DNA of 16,596 bases from Streptomyces sp. NRRL WC-3549 (GCF_000721935.1 NZ_KL585393.1:68666-85261), one strand, 5' to 3'. Positions 1 to 8,863 are shown, counted from the stretch's first letter. The notes: generated by a model not told the origin, from the sequence alone. Program-made: numbers and translations.

Positions 1-1616
1 CCCACCGTGGCCGGCGGCAGCTCGGCCTTGACGCCCGGATCGCCCGCGTCGGCCGTGTAGTCGGACGGTGACGTCTCGTCGGTGCCGGCCGGGGCCTTCA
101 CCGCGTTGAGGACGAACGTCAGCACGACCACCACGAGCACGTTCAGGACGAACGCGGTGAGACCGATGTAGCCGATCTCGCCGATGCCGGGGATCTCCTT
201 CGACGACCCGCCGAAGTGCTTCTGGGTCGGGCTGGCGACGCCGTAGGCCGCCACCGTGCCGTACACCATGCCGACCGCCCAGCCGGCGATCAGCGCCCAG
301 CGGTGGAACCACCGGGTGAACAGGCCGCCCACCAGCGCGGGCATCGTCTGGAGGATCCAGATCCCGCCGAGCAGCTGGAAGTTGATCGCGACCGTCTTGT
401 CCATGGTAAGGACGAAGACGAGCGCACCGACCTTGACCAGCAGGGAGACCAGCTTGGAGACCCTCGTCTCCTGTGCCGGTGTCGCGTCCGGCTTGAGGAA
501 GTCCTTGTAGATGTTGCGGGTGAAGAGGTTCGCCGCGGCGATCGACATGATGGCGGCGGGGACCAGGGCCCCGATGCCGATCGCGGCGAAGGCCACACCG
601 GCGAACCAGTCCGGGAACATGTTCTCGAACAGCTGGGGGATGGCGAGCTGGCCGTTGTCCACCTTGATGCCGGCGGCGATCGCCATGAAGCCGAGCAGGG
701 CCAGCAGACCCAGCATCAGCGAATACAGCGGCAGGATCGTGGTGTTGCGCCGGATCACCTCACGGCTGCGGCTGGAGAGCGTCGCCGTGATGGAGTGCGG
801 GTACATGAAGAGCGCCAGCGCGGAGCCGAGCGCCAGTGTGGCGTAACCCCACTGTCCGGCGGCGCCGGGTGCGAGCCCGGCCACCGGCTTGCCGGCCGCC
901 TCGTTCTTCTGCGCGAACGCCTCGCTCGCCTTGGTGAAGATCTCGTCGAAGCCGCCGAGTCTGATCGGGATGTAGATGATGGCCACGGCGATGACCAGGT
1001 AGATCAGGCCGTCCTTGACGAACGCGATGAGCGCGGGGGCGCGCAGCCCGGAGGAGTAGGTGTACGCGGCGAGCACCGCGAAGGCGATCAGCAGCGGCAG
1101 GTCCTTGACGAACCAGTGCGTCGTCTCGCCGCCGCCGACGCCCATGACGTCCAGCACGGCCTGGATGCCGACCAGTTGGAGTGCGATGTACGGCATCGTC
1201 GCGAGGATGCCGGTCAGGGCGACCGCCAGCGAGAGGCCCTTGGAGCCGAAACGTCCACGGACGAAGTCCGAGGTGGTGACGTACCCGTGCTTGTGCGAGA
1301 CCGACCAGAGCCGCGGCAGGAAGGTGAAGATGAGCGGGTAGACGAGGATGGTGTACGGGACCGCGAAGAACCCGGACGCGCCCGCGGCGTAGATGGCCGC
1401 GGGGACGGCGACGAAGGTGTATGCCGTGTAGAGGTCACCGCCGAGCAGGAACCAGGTGACCCAGGTGCCGAACGACCGCCCGCCCAGGCCCCATTCGTCG
1501 AGGGTCGCCTCGTTCTCGGCCCTGCGCCAGCGCGCGGCCAGGAAGCCCATGACCGTGACGGCCGCGAAGAAGAAGATGAAGACGGCGAGTGCGACGCCGT
1601 TCACGCCGTCCTTCAT
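1..1616 (-). CDS. mctP: Sodium:solute symporter, MctP-like monocarboxylate permease (3' partial)
   Basis: Polytopic inner-membrane transporter of the sodium:solute symporter (SSS) family, closest in layout to the rhizobial monocarboxylate permease MctP. About 538 codons are visible without a stop, so the C-terminus runs off the left edge. The protein starts MKDGVNGVALAVFIFFF, and many hydrophobic segments follow. Family-typical stretches include WGLGGRSFGTWVTWFLLGGD near residues 42-61 and AIGIGALVPAAIMSIAAANL near residue 345. The ATG at 1616 overlaps the stop of the upstream DUF3311 gene in a 4-bp ATGA, which implies translational coupling. Likely substrates are short monocarboxylates such as pyruvate, lactate or acetate; this is inferred from the family. 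The DUF3311 neighbour is the usual companion of MctP-type carriers. The SSS family is certain; the substrate is not. Confidence 0.88.
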   Translation of the reverse strand, partial: MKDGVNGVALAVFIFFFAAVTVMGFLAARWRRAENEATLDEWGLGGRSFGTWVTWFLLGGDLYTAYTFVAVPAAIYAAGASGFFAVPYTILVYPLIFTFLPRLWSVSHKHGYVTTSDFVRGRFGSKGLSLAVALTGILATMPYIALQLVGIQAVLDVMGVGGGETTHWFVKDLPLLIAFAVLAAYTYSSGLRAPALIAFVKDGLIYLVIAVAIIYIPIRLGGFDEIFTKASEAFAQKNEAAGKPVAGLAPGAAGQWGYATLALGSALALFMYPHSITATLSSRSREVIRRNTTILPLYSLMLGLLALLGFMAIAAGIKVDNGQLAIPQLFENMFPDWFAGVAFAAIGIGALVPAAIMSIAAANLFTRNIYKDFLKPDATPAQETRVSKLVSLLVKVGALVFVLTMDKTVAINFQLLGGIWILQTMPALVGGLFTRWFHRWALIAGWAVGMVYGTVAAYGVASPTQKHFGGSSKEIPGIGEIGYIGLTAFVLNVLVVVVLTFVLNAVKAPAGTDETSPSDYTADAGDPGVKAELPPATV

Positions 1617-1867
1617 GCCGACGCACCCCCCTTGCGGGTGCGCTGGTCACGCTGCCACAGCTTGTAGGCGGTCATGGTGAGCGCGGTCGAGATGATGACC
1701 CAGAGCATCTGGTACCAGTAGAAGAAGGGGATACCGATGAAGGCCGGGTCGACCTTCGCGTAGGAGCCCACCCAGAGCATCGCCACGAACGGCGCGATCA
1801 GGCAGAGCGCGATGACCACCCGCACGGGTGTCACCGTCGGTCGTTTCTCATCGATGTCTTCCGGCAT
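1613..1867 (-). CDS. DUF3311 small membrane protein, partner of the symporter
   Basis: Protein of 84 residues with two hydrophobic segments: roughly residues 16-34 (RVVIALCLIAPFVAMLWVG) and 44-66 (GIPFFYWYQMLWVIISTALT). The N-terminus is acidic and the C-terminal tail basic (WQRDQRTRKGGASA). This is the DUF3311 pattern: a short two-helix protein encoded directly before SSS permeases. A GGAG ribosome-binding site sits 7 nt before the ATG at 1867. Its stop codon overlaps the symporter start. By analogy with other two-subunit SSS carriers it probably helps the symporter fold or work. This is inferred from the constant gene pairing; its biochemical role is unknown. Confidence 0.85.
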   Translation of the reverse strand: MPEDIDEKRPTVTPVRVVIALCLIAPFVAMLWVGSYAKVDPAFIGIPFFYWYQMLWVIISTALTMTAYKLWQRDQRTRKGGASA

Positions 1868-1913
1868 ACGGCGACTCCGTCCCCTCGCTGATCACCTGTC
1901 GTCATGCGCAGGA

Positions 1914-1943
1914 AATCTAGGGGAGGGCTCCGGCCACCGTCAC
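1914..1943 (-). promoter_or_regulatory. Candidate promoter of the DUF3311-symporter operon
   Basis: On the minus strand a -35-like GTGACG (1943-1938) is separated by 18 nt from TAGATT (1919-1914), which fits the Streptomyces TANNNT -10 pattern. Transcription would start near 1907, about 40 nt before the ATG at 1867. A 15-bp palindrome lies directly upstream of the -35. Assigned by eye only. Confidence 0.4.
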
Positions 1944-1948
1944 CCCTT

Positions 1949-1963
1949 GACCGCATTGCGGTC
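1949..1963. promoter_or_regulatory. Perfect 7-1-7 palindrome, possible operator for the symporter operon
   Basis: GACCGCATTGCGGTC is a perfect inverted repeat with one central base. It abuts the upstream side of the candidate -35 of the DUF3311-symporter promoter, where an activator would bind. The regulator is unknown, and no transcription factor gene other than dasR lies nearby. The sequence does not resemble a dre site. Confidence 0.35.
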
Positions 1964-2088
1964 GCGCAACGGTCCGCCCCCTGAGTTCCCACACCCGTCT
2001 CGCCCCGTCGGCGCCGGTGAGGTGTCGGTGGGACACACGGACGTGAGGGCGGGTCGGTTCACGCCGGCGGGCCGCTGGGTGCGGGCAT

Positions 2089-2137
2089 GCGACGACTCCG
2101 CCCCCGGGCCGTGCCGGCGCGGGGGCGGAGTCGTCGC
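2089..2137 (-). terminator. Strong hairpin downstream of dasR
   Basis: GCGACGACTCCGCCCCC (2089-2105) is perfectly complementary to 2121-2137. One more G-C pair gives an 18-bp stem with a 13-nt loop that is itself partly self-complementary. It begins 11 bp after the dasR stop. No U-tract follows, as is usual for Streptomyces terminators. It separates dasR from the symporter operon in the same direction. Confidence 0.75.
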
Positions 2138-2147
2138 GTACGGGTCC

Positions 2148-3011
<864 letters not shown>

Positions 3012-3058
3012 TTAGATGTCGGTCCTATAACGGACGCGAGTGCACTTCTTATACACCC

Positions 3059-3087
3059 TTGACACCCCTAAAGGTCTAGGCCAAGCT
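3059..3087 (+). promoter_or_regulatory. Candidate dasA promoter
   Basis: A consensus -35 TTGACA (3059-3064) is followed after 17 nt by CAAGCT (3082-3087), which keeps the conserved second A and last T of a Streptomyces -10. A start point near 3094 would fall on the first base of the main dre site. The dre-like site at 3070-3085 would sit between -35 and -10. DasR bound there would block polymerase, which fits its known role as repressor of dasA. The 5' leader would be about 105 nt. Confidence 0.5.
3070..3085 (+). promoter_or_regulatory. dre-like DasR site, upstream copy
   Basis: AAAGGTCTAGGCCAAG matches the DasR responsive element as I know it (ACTGGTCTAGACCACT) at 11 of 16 positions and keeps the GGTCTAG core. 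It lies inside the candidate dasA promoter, between -35 and -10. Confidence 0.6.
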
Positions 3088-3093
3088 CCGGGT

Positions 3094-3109
3094 ACTGGTC
3101 TAAACCATT
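3094..3109 (+). promoter_or_regulatory. dre site, main DasR operator of dasA
   Basis: ACTGGTCTAAACCATT matches the dre consensus at nearly every position, with both TGGT and ACCA half sites intact. A further right half site, AGACCAGG, follows at 3112-3119 with a poor left partner, so the region may hold an extended DasR-binding array. It overlaps the predicted dasA start point and lies about 90-105 bp before the dasA ATG. The divergent dasR promoter is also close. Confidence 0.88.
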
Positions 3110-3198
3110 AAAGACCAGGTCCCAGCCCCACAGGCAGTACCAGGCGTACGTCTTCGCGGTGGGCGGGGGGTTGCTGGTATCCCTGAGGAGGGTGTGGC

Positions 3199-4497
3199 AT
3201 GAAGCGCAAGCTCATTGCGGCGATCGGCGTCGCCGGTATGTTGATGTCCGTCGCGGCATGTGGATCCGACGACAAGGCGTCGTCGCAGGACCCCAAGGAC
3301 CGCAAGGAAGACCTGACCGTCTGGCTGATGGGTGAGGCCCAGACGACCTGGCCGGAACTCGTCAAGGACGTCAACTCCCAGTTCAACAAGAAGTACCCCA
3401 ACGTCAACGTCAAGGTCCAGTACCAGGGCTGGGCCGACAAGGTCAAGAAGCTCGACACCTCCCTCGGCGGGGACAAGTTCCCGGACGTCGTCGAGCTCGG
3501 TAACACCGAGACCATGCAGTACATCCTCAACGGCGCTCTCGGCGAGATCGACCTCAAGAAGCACGAGAACTCGGACACCTGGATCAAGGGTCTGAAGGAC
3601 ACCTGCTCCTTCGAGGGCAAGGTCTACTGCGTTCCTTACTACGCCAGCGCCCGTCTCGCGGTCTACAACAAGGACATGCTCAAGGCCGGCACCGGCAGTG
3701 AGGAGCTCCCGCAGACCGAGGACGAGTTCCTCAAGGCGATGGACCAGGTGTCCGCGGAGCTCGGCAAGAAGGACAAGCGCGCCTCGTCCCTCTACTTCCC
3801 CGGCCGTTACTGGTACGCCGCGATGTCCTACGTCGCCGCCGAGGGTGGCCAGATCGCCACCTACGACGACGGCAAGAAGGAGTGGAAGGCCGCCCTCTCC
3901 AGCCCGGAGGCCCAGAAGGGCATCAGCCACTACGTCGACCTGGTCAAGAAGTACAACAAGGCCGACCAGACCAAGGACGAGCAGGACCACGCCAACGTCA
4001 TGGCCAACGAGAAGGCCGCGGTCATCTACGGCCAGGCCTGGGAAGCCGGTTCCGTCACCGGGGGCGACAACGGCAACCCGAAGCTGGAGGGCAAGATCGC
4101 CACGGCCGGTATGCCCGGCCCGAACGGCAAGGCGCTCCCGTCCTTCATCGGTGGCTCGGACCTCGCGACGATCTCCAAGTCCAAGGTCCAGGACCTCGGC
4201 GAGGAGTGGATCTCCCTCTTCACCAACGCGAAGTCCATGGAGGTCCTCGCGTCGAAGAACATCCTCCCCAACAACGAGACGCAGCTGGAGCCGCTGAAGG
4301 CCAAGCCTGAGACGGCCGCCATTGCCAACGCGGTGCCGGACGCCTGGTTCACGCCGATCGCGCCGGGCTGGGCCTCCGTCGAGAAGGAGGAGATCCTGAA
4401 GAACATGCTCCTGGAGATCATCAAGGGCAGCTCCGTCGCCGACGCCACCAAGAAGGCCGACGGGAAGATCGACGCCCTGATCAACAAGAAGGCCTGA
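3199..4497 (+). CDS. dasA: Chitobiose-binding lipoprotein DasA (ABC transporter)
   Basis: Extracellular solute-binding protein, family 1, of the DasABC importer for N,N'-diacetylchitobiose, the main product of chitin breakdown. It has 432 residues. The signal is a classic lipoprotein leader: MKRKLIAAIGVAGMLMSVAAC with the lipobox SVAAC and the lipidated Cys at residue 21. The mature part has the UgpB/MalE-like layout, with LTVWLMGEAQ at the first strand and DVVELGNTETMQYI in the ligand lobe. GAGGAGG sits 7 nt before the ATG. The gene is followed by a strong hairpin, so it is probably made in excess over dasBC, as is usual for binding proteins. DasR sites before it explain induction by chitin products. 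The sequence shows the family and the lipidation; the ligand is known from the S. coelicolor orthologue. Confidence 0.95.
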   Translation: MKRKLIAAIGVAGMLMSVAACGSDDKASSQDPKDRKEDLTVWLMGEAQTTWPELVKDVNSQFNKKYPNVNVKVQYQGWADKVKKLDTSLGGDKFPDVVELGNTETMQYILNGALGEIDLKKHENSDTWIKGLKDTCSFEGKVYCVPYYASARLAVYNKDMLKAGTGSEELPQTEDEFLKAMDQVSAELGKKDKRASSLYFPGRYWYAAMSYVAAEGGQIATYDDGKKEWKAALSSPEAQKGISHYVDLVKKYNKADQTKDEQDHANVMANEKAAVIYGQAWEAGSVTGGDNGNPKLEGKIATAGMPGPNGKALPSFIGGSDLATISKSKVQDLGEEWISLFTNAKSMEVLASKNILPNNETQLEPLKAKPETAAIANAVPDAWFTPIAPGWASVEKEEILKNMLLEIIKGSSVADATKKADGKIDALINKKA

Positions 4498-4511
4498 CCT
4501 TCCCATGCCAG

Positions 4512-4541
4512 GCGGGGCCCGGCAGCGATGCCGGGCCCCGC
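4512..4541 (+). terminator. Hairpin between dasA and dasB
   Basis: A perfect 13-bp stem (GCGGGGCCCGGCA at 4512-4524 with 4529-4541) is closed by GCGA, a GNRA-type tetraloop. A short T-containing stretch (TACTTTCCC) follows. It begins 14 nt after the dasA stop and precedes dasB by about 70 bp. It could end most dasA transcripts or protect the dasA mRNA 3' end, allowing lower dasBC levels from read-through. Confidence 0.75.
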
Positions 4542-4609
4542 TACTTTCCCGCAAGTGAACGCCGTGAAATCCGGGGAGTGCCTCGGACCCGCGATGGAAG
4601 GTCAGCCAC

Positions 4610-5620
4610 GTGACTGCTGATACCAAGGCCGCCGGGCCACCGGTCCCCGTACCGAGGGACCCCGAAGTCACAGGGGGCATGCAGCCCCTCAAGGACGACA
4701 CCGGGCTACGTGGGCAGAAGAAGAAGCGCAAGAAGGGCGAGCTGCTTCCCTATCTTCTGATCCTGCCGGCGATCGTGGCGATCGCCGCCGTGTACCTCTA
4801 CCCACTCTCCAAGACCGTCATCATGTCCTTCCAGGACATGGGCAGACGGGAGCTGTGGACGGGCGAACCGGCCCCCTGGGTGGGACTGGAGCAGTTCACC
4901 AACATCCTGGGCGACTCCGACTTCTGGTGGGTCACCTTCCGGACCGTCGTCTTCATGGCCATCTGCGTCACGCTGACCATGGGGATCGGCCTGCTGGTCG
5001 CTCTGCTGATGCGCCGGCTGTCCACCTGGGTGCGGCTCGCGCTGACCTTCGCGTTGATCGCCGCCTGGTCGATGCCGCTCATGGTCGCCGCCTCGATCTT
5101 CCGCTTCATGGCGGACTCCGACTACGGCCTCATCAACACCCTGATCTCCAAGGTCGTCGGTGAGGACTGGCTCGGCCACAACTGGTACCTCGACCCGATC
5201 CAGGGCTTCGGCATCATCACCCTCCTCGTGGTCTGGGGTGCCGTCCCGTTCGTTGTCGTCACGCTGTACGCCGCCCTCACCCAGGTCCCCAAGGAGCTGG
5301 AGGAGGCCGCGTCGCTCGACGGTGCAAGCGGCTACGGCGTCTACAAGTACGTCACCTGGCCGGTCATCAAGCCCGTGTTCACCATGGTGGCCACCCTCTC
5401 GGTGATCTGGGACTTCAACGTGTTCGGCCAGATCTGGCTGCTACGCGGCAACAAGCCGGAGCCCGAATACGAGACCCTCGGCCTCTACTCCTACTCCAAG
5501 GCATTCGAGTCCACCTCGTTCAGCCAGGGCACCGCGATCGCCCTGATCACGGTTCTCCTGCTGTCCGGTGTGGCCGTGTACTACCTGCGCCAGCTCATGA
5601 AGACAGGAGAGGTCGAATGA
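4610..5620 (+). CDS. dasB: Chitobiose ABC transporter permease DasB
   Basis: Membrane subunit of the chitobiose importer (MalF type), 336 residues. The cytoplasmic N-terminus is long and polar, with a basic GQKKKRKKG at about 35-43. Transmembrane helices follow, starting at about residue 46. The EAA loop that docks on the ATPase is clear at about 231-254 (EEAASLDGASGYGVYKYVTW, then PVIKP). The GTG at 4610 has GGAAGG 9 nt upstream. The internal ATG at codon 24 is a weaker choice because its GGGGG is only 1-2 nt away. The stop overlaps the dasC start by 4 bp (ATGA). No ATPase gene is present in the window. The shared ATPase MsiK supplies this role in Streptomyces. Confidence 0.93.
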   Translation: MTADTKAAGPPVPVPRDPEVTGGMQPLKDDTGLRGQKKKRKKGELLPYLLILPAIVAIAAVYLYPLSKTVIMSFQDMGRRELWTGEPAPWVGLEQFTNILGDSDFWWVTFRTVVFMAICVTLTMGIGLLVALLMRRLSTWVRLALTFALIAAWSMPLMVAASIFRFMADSDYGLINTLISKVVGEDWLGHNWYLDPIQGFGIITLLVVWGAVPFVVVTLYAALTQVPKELEEAASLDGASGYGVYKYVTWPVIKPVFTMVATLSVIWDFNVFGQIWLLRGNKPEPEYETLGLYSYSKAFESTSFSQGTAIALITVLLLSGVAVYYLRQLMKTGEVE

Positions 5621-6480
5621 GCTCCACGACCCAGACGCCGCAGGAACTGCGCCCGGACCGCAAGAAGAGCCGGCTCGGCTTCGACGTCCTCGGCCTCGGC
5701 ATCGCCCTGGTCATGATCTTCCCCGTCTACTGGCTGGTCATCAGCGCGCTGCGGCCCAACCACGAGATCCGGTCCTACGACCAGACCCTGTGGCCCTCGT
5801 CGATCACCTTCGACAACTTCGTGCGCGCCGCCCAGCAGCCGAACTTCGGCACCGCGATCCAGTCCAGCCTGATCGTCTCGATCACCGCGGTGGTCGGCGG
5901 CATGGTCATCGCGACCTTGGCCGCGCTGGCCATCGGCCGCTTCCGTTTCTTCGGCCGCAAGCCGCTGCTCCTGATCATGATCCTGGTGCAGATGCTCCCG
6001 CCGACCGCGATGCTCATCCCGATCTACGCCCAGCTCAACGCGATGGGCGGGATCGACGAGTACTGGGGCCTGATCGTCGTCTACCTCGTCTCCACGCTGC
6101 CCTTCGCGACCATCATGATCCGCGGCTTCGTCGTGAACATCCCGGTCGAGTTGGAGGAGTCCGCGATGGTGGACGGGTGCACCCGCTTCGGTGCCTTCCG
6201 CCGCGTGATCTTCCCGCTGCTCGCCCCGGGGCTCGCCGCCGCGTCGATCTTCGCGCTCGTCAACGCGTGGAACGAGTACCTCTTCGCCTACATCCTGATC
6301 AACGACAACTCCAAGTACACGCTCAACGTGTGGCTGATGACGTTCACGACCGAACGCGGGACCGACTACGGCGCGCTGATGGCGGCCTCCACCATGATCG
6401 CCATTCCGGTCGTCGTCTTCTTCATGATCATTCAGAAGAAGATGGCCGCGGGTCTCACCTCCGGCGCCGTGAAGGGATAG
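5617..6480 (+). CDS. dasC: Chitobiose ABC transporter permease DasC
   Basis: Second membrane subunit of the chitobiose importer (MalG type), 287 residues, with about six transmembrane helices beginning near residue 24 (LGLGIALVMIFPVYWLVISA). The EAA loop lies at about 180-204 (EESAMVDGCTRFGAFRRVIF, then PLLAPG). The ATG at 5617 overlaps the dasB stop, so the two permeases are translationally coupled and made in equal amounts. The gene ends 10 bp before dasD. Together with DasB it forms the transmembrane channel fed by DasA. Confidence 0.93.
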   Translation: MSSTTQTPQELRPDRKKSRLGFDVLGLGIALVMIFPVYWLVISALRPNHEIRSYDQTLWPSSITFDNFVRAAQQPNFGTAIQSSLIVSITAVVGGMVIATLAALAIGRFRFFGRKPLLLIMILVQMLPPTAMLIPIYAQLNAMGGIDEYWGLIVVYLVSTLPFATIMIRGFVVNIPVELEESAMVDGCTRFGAFRRVIFPLLAPGLAAASIFALVNAWNEYLFAYILINDNSKYTLNVWLMTFTTERGTDYGALMAASTMIAIPVVVFFMIIQKKMAAGLTSGAVKG

Positions 6481-6490
6481 TGCGGCTTCC

Positions 6491-8014
6491 ATGACCACCC
6501 TCGTATCCACCACGGACACCGTCACGCGCGACGCGCTCGCCGTGCTCCAGCCCGGGTTCACCGGCACCACGCCGCCGGACTGGCTGCTGCGCAGGGTCGG
6601 CGAAGGCCTGGCCTCCGTCGGGCTGTTCGGCCGCAACATCCACTCGCCCGAGCAGCTCGCCGCGCTCACCGCCCGGCTGCGGGCCGAGCGCGACGACGTC
6701 CTCGTCGCGATCGACGAGGAGGGCGGGGACGTCACCCGCCTGGAGGTCCGGGACGGCTCGTCCTTCCCCGGCAACCTGGCCCTCGGGTCCGTCGACGACG
6801 TCGAGCTGACCCGGGGCGTCGCCCGGGAGCTCGGCCGCCGGCTGGCCGAGTGCGGGGTCAACCTCAACTGGGCGCCGTCCGCCGACGTCAACTCCAACCC
6901 GGGCAACCCGGTCATCGGCGTACGGTCCTTCGGCGCCGGCCCGGACCTCGTCGCCCGCCACACGGCCGCGTACGTCGAGGGGCTCCAGGCCTCCGGGGTC
7001 GCCGCCTGCACCAAGCACTTCCCCGGCCACGGCGACACCGCGGTCGACTCGCACCTCGCGCTGCCGAGCATCGAGGTGGACCTGGAGACCCTGCACGCCC
7101 GTGAACTGGTGCCCTTCCGGGCGGCGATCGCGGCGGGTTCCAAATCCGTGATGAGTGCACATATCCTGCTTCCCGCACTCGACACCGCCCGCCCCGCGAC
7201 GCTCAGCCCGCAGATCCTCACCGGCCTGCTCCGTCAGGAGCTGGGGTACGAGGGGCTCATCGTCACCGACGGCATGGAGATGGACGCCATCGCCGGCACG
7301 TACGGCATCGAGCGCGGCTCCGTCCTCGCCATCGCCGCGGGTGCCGACGCCATCTGCGTCGGCGGCGGACTCGCGGACGAGGCCACCGTGCTGCTGCTGC
7401 GGGACGCGCTGGTCGCGGCGGTGCGGAGCGGCGAACTTCCCGAGGAGCGGCTGGCCGACGCCGCCGCCCGGGTACGGGCCCTCGCGTCCTGGACGCAGCG
7501 GGCCAGGGGGGCCGGTTCGGAGCCGGGCGCGGCAGTGCAGGAGGGGACCGCGCCCGGCACCGGAGCCGGTTCGGACATCGGGCTCGCCGCGGCCCGGCGC
7601 GCCCTGCGGGTGACCGGCACGGCCGCGCCCCTGACCGAGCCGGTGTACGTCGCCGGGTTCACCCCGGTCGCGAACATCGCGGTCGGCGCCGAGACCCCGT
7701 GGGGGGTCGCCGCCGAGCTGGAGCGGCTGCTGCCCGGCACCGCGACCGGCACGTACGGCGGTGCCGGGGTGGACGCGGTGCTGCGGGCGGCGGGGGAGCG
7801 GCGCATCGTCGCGGTCGTCCGGGACGAGCACCGGCACCCGTGGATGGGGGAGGCGCTCGACCGCCTGCTGGCGGCCCGCCCGGACACCGTCGTGGTCGAG
7901 ATGGGACTGCCCGAGGCGCCGGCCCGGGGAGCCCTGCACATCGCGACGTACGGCGCCGCCCGGGTCTGCGGGACCGCTGCCGCAGAGGCGATCACCGGGG
8001 CGCGCAGGGCGTAG
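6491..8014 (+). CDS. dasD: GH3 beta-N-acetylglucosaminidase DasD
   Basis: Glycoside hydrolase family 3 enzyme, 507 residues, that hydrolyses chitobiose and related GlcNAc beta-glycosides. The NagZ-type signature KHFPGHGDTAVDSH lies at 175-188; its His is the unusual acid/base residue of this subgroup. The nucleophile Asp260 lies in LIVTDGMEMDAI. No signal peptide is visible, so it acts in the cytoplasm on sugar delivered by DasABC. The C-terminal part (about 340-507) is longer than in single-domain NagZ and resembles the second domain of two-domain Gram-positive NagZ enzymes, with poorly conserved sequence. It starts 10 bp after dasC, with only AAGGGA about 14 nt before the ATG. Translation may therefore depend partly on coupling to dasC. 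Confidence 0.92.
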   Translation: MTTLVSTTDTVTRDALAVLQPGFTGTTPPDWLLRRVGEGLASVGLFGRNIHSPEQLAALTARLRAERDDVLVAIDEEGGDVTRLEVRDGSSFPGNLALGSVDDVELTRGVARELGRRLAECGVNLNWAPSADVNSNPGNPVIGVRSFGAGPDLVARHTAAYVEGLQASGVAACTKHFPGHGDTAVDSHLALPSIEVDLETLHARELVPFRAAIAAGSKSVMSAHILLPALDTARPATLSPQILTGLLRQELGYEGLIVTDGMEMDAIAGTYGIERGSVLAIAAGADAICVGGGLADEATVLLLRDALVAAVRSGELPEERLADAAARVRALASWTQRARGAGSEPGAAVQEGTAPGTGAGSDIGLAAARRALRVTGTAAPLTEPVYVAGFTPVANIAVGAETPWGVAAELERLLPGTATGTYGGAGVDAVLRAAGERRIVAVVRDEHRHPWMGEALDRLLAARPDTVVVEMGLPEAPARGALHIATYGAARVCGTAAAEAITGARRA

Positions 8015-8020
8015 CTCCGC

Positions 8021-8065
8021 ACGCGGAAGGGCCGGGCACCGTCACGGTGCCCGGCCCTTCCGCGT
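8021..8065. terminator. Bidirectional terminator between dasD and nagB
   Basis: ACGCGGAAGGGCCGGGCACC is followed by a short turn and its perfect complement. The arms 8021-8042 and 8044-8065 are inverted copies around a central C, giving a stem of about 20 bp after allowing for the loop. It fills the gap between the convergent stops of dasD and nagB and would serve both. Confidence 0.9.
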
Positions 8066-8077
8066 CACCGCGGGCTG

Positions 8078-8863
8078 TTACAGGCCCTGCCAGTCCGGCT
8101 TCGACGCGTACGTGGCCCGGAAGTAGTCCGCCAGCTTCAGCTTGGACGCCGCCGCCTCGTCCACCACCACGGTGGCGTGCGGGTGGAGTTGCAGGGCCGA
8201 GGCGGGCACGATCGAGGCGAGGGGCCCCTCCACGGTCCGGGCCACCGCGTCGGCCTTGCCCTCCCCGGTGGCCAGCAGGATCGGGTGGCGCGCGTCCAGG
8301 ATGGTGCCGATGCCCTGGGTGATCACATGGAGGGGCACCTGCGTGATGTCGTCGTCGAAGAAGCGCGCGTTGTCGATCCGGGTCTGCTCGGTGAGCGTCT
8401 TGATCCGGGTGCGCGAGGCGAGCGAGGAGCAGGGCTCGTTGAAGCCGATGTGCCCGTCGGTGCCGATGCCCAGCAGCTGGAGGTCCACGCCTCCCGCGTC
8501 CGCCAGCGCCTGGTCGTACGCCTCGCACGCCGCCTGGACGTCCTCGGCGGCGCCGTCGGGCCCCATGAAGGAGGCCTCGGACAGCCCGAGGGGCTCGACG
8601 ACCTCACGCAGCACGACCGAGCGGTAGGACTCGGGATGGCCCACGGGCAGCCCGACGTACTCGTCGAGCTGGCAGATGCGGGCGCGGGAGGCGTCGACGG
8701 CGCCGGAGCGGACCTTCGCCGCCAGGGCCCGGTAGATGGGCAGAGGGGTGGAGCCGGTGGCAACGCCGAGCAGGGCGTCGGGCTTGCGGCTCAGCAGGGA
8801 CGCGATGGTGTCCGCGATGAGTTCCCCGCCTGCCGTGGCGTCCGGGACGATGACAACTTCCAC
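8078..8863 (-). CDS. nagB: Glucosamine-6-phosphate deaminase NagB
   Basis: Cytoplasmic enzyme converting glucosamine-6-phosphate to fructose-6-phosphate and ammonia, the last step of amino-sugar use before glycolysis. It has 261 residues. Catalytic residues line up with E. coli NagB: Asp67 in QLDEYVGL, Asp136 and His138 in GIGTDGHIGFNEP, and Glu143. The phosphate loop is GVATGSTPLPIY (33-44). The GTG at 8863 was chosen because it begins the conserved VEVVIVPDA. Upstream codons in frame are unrelated and contain the dre site, and GGCAGG lies 6 nt before it. Its substrate is the ligand that inactivates DasR, so DasR control of nagB closes a feedback loop. Confidence 0.97.
   Translation of the reverse strand: MEVVIVPDATAGGELIADTIASLLSRKPDALLGVATGSTPLPIYRALAAKVRSGAVDASRARICQLDEYVGLPVGHPESYRSVVLREVVEPLGLSEASFMGPDGAAEDVQAACEAYDQALADAGGVDLQLLGIGTDGHIGFNEPCSSLASRTRIKTLTEQTRIDNARFFDDDITQVPLHVITQGIGTILDARHPILLATGEGKADAVARTVEGPLASIVPASALQLHPHATVVVDEAAASKLKLADYFRATYASKPDWQGL

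Noticed and set aside
216..1667. 483-residue plus-strand ORF over the symporter
   Set aside because: Charged, low-complexity shadow; the opposite strand encodes an SSS permease with clear membrane segments.
3100..4731. 543-residue minus-strand ORF over dasA
   Set aside because: Antisense shadow of dasA; Leu/Val/Asp-rich low-complexity product with no domain, while the plus strand encodes a clear lipoprotein.
5581..7221. 546-residue minus-strand ORF over dasC and dasD
   Set aside because: Antisense shadow of two well-supported genes; Arg/Asp/Gly-rich composition and no family features.
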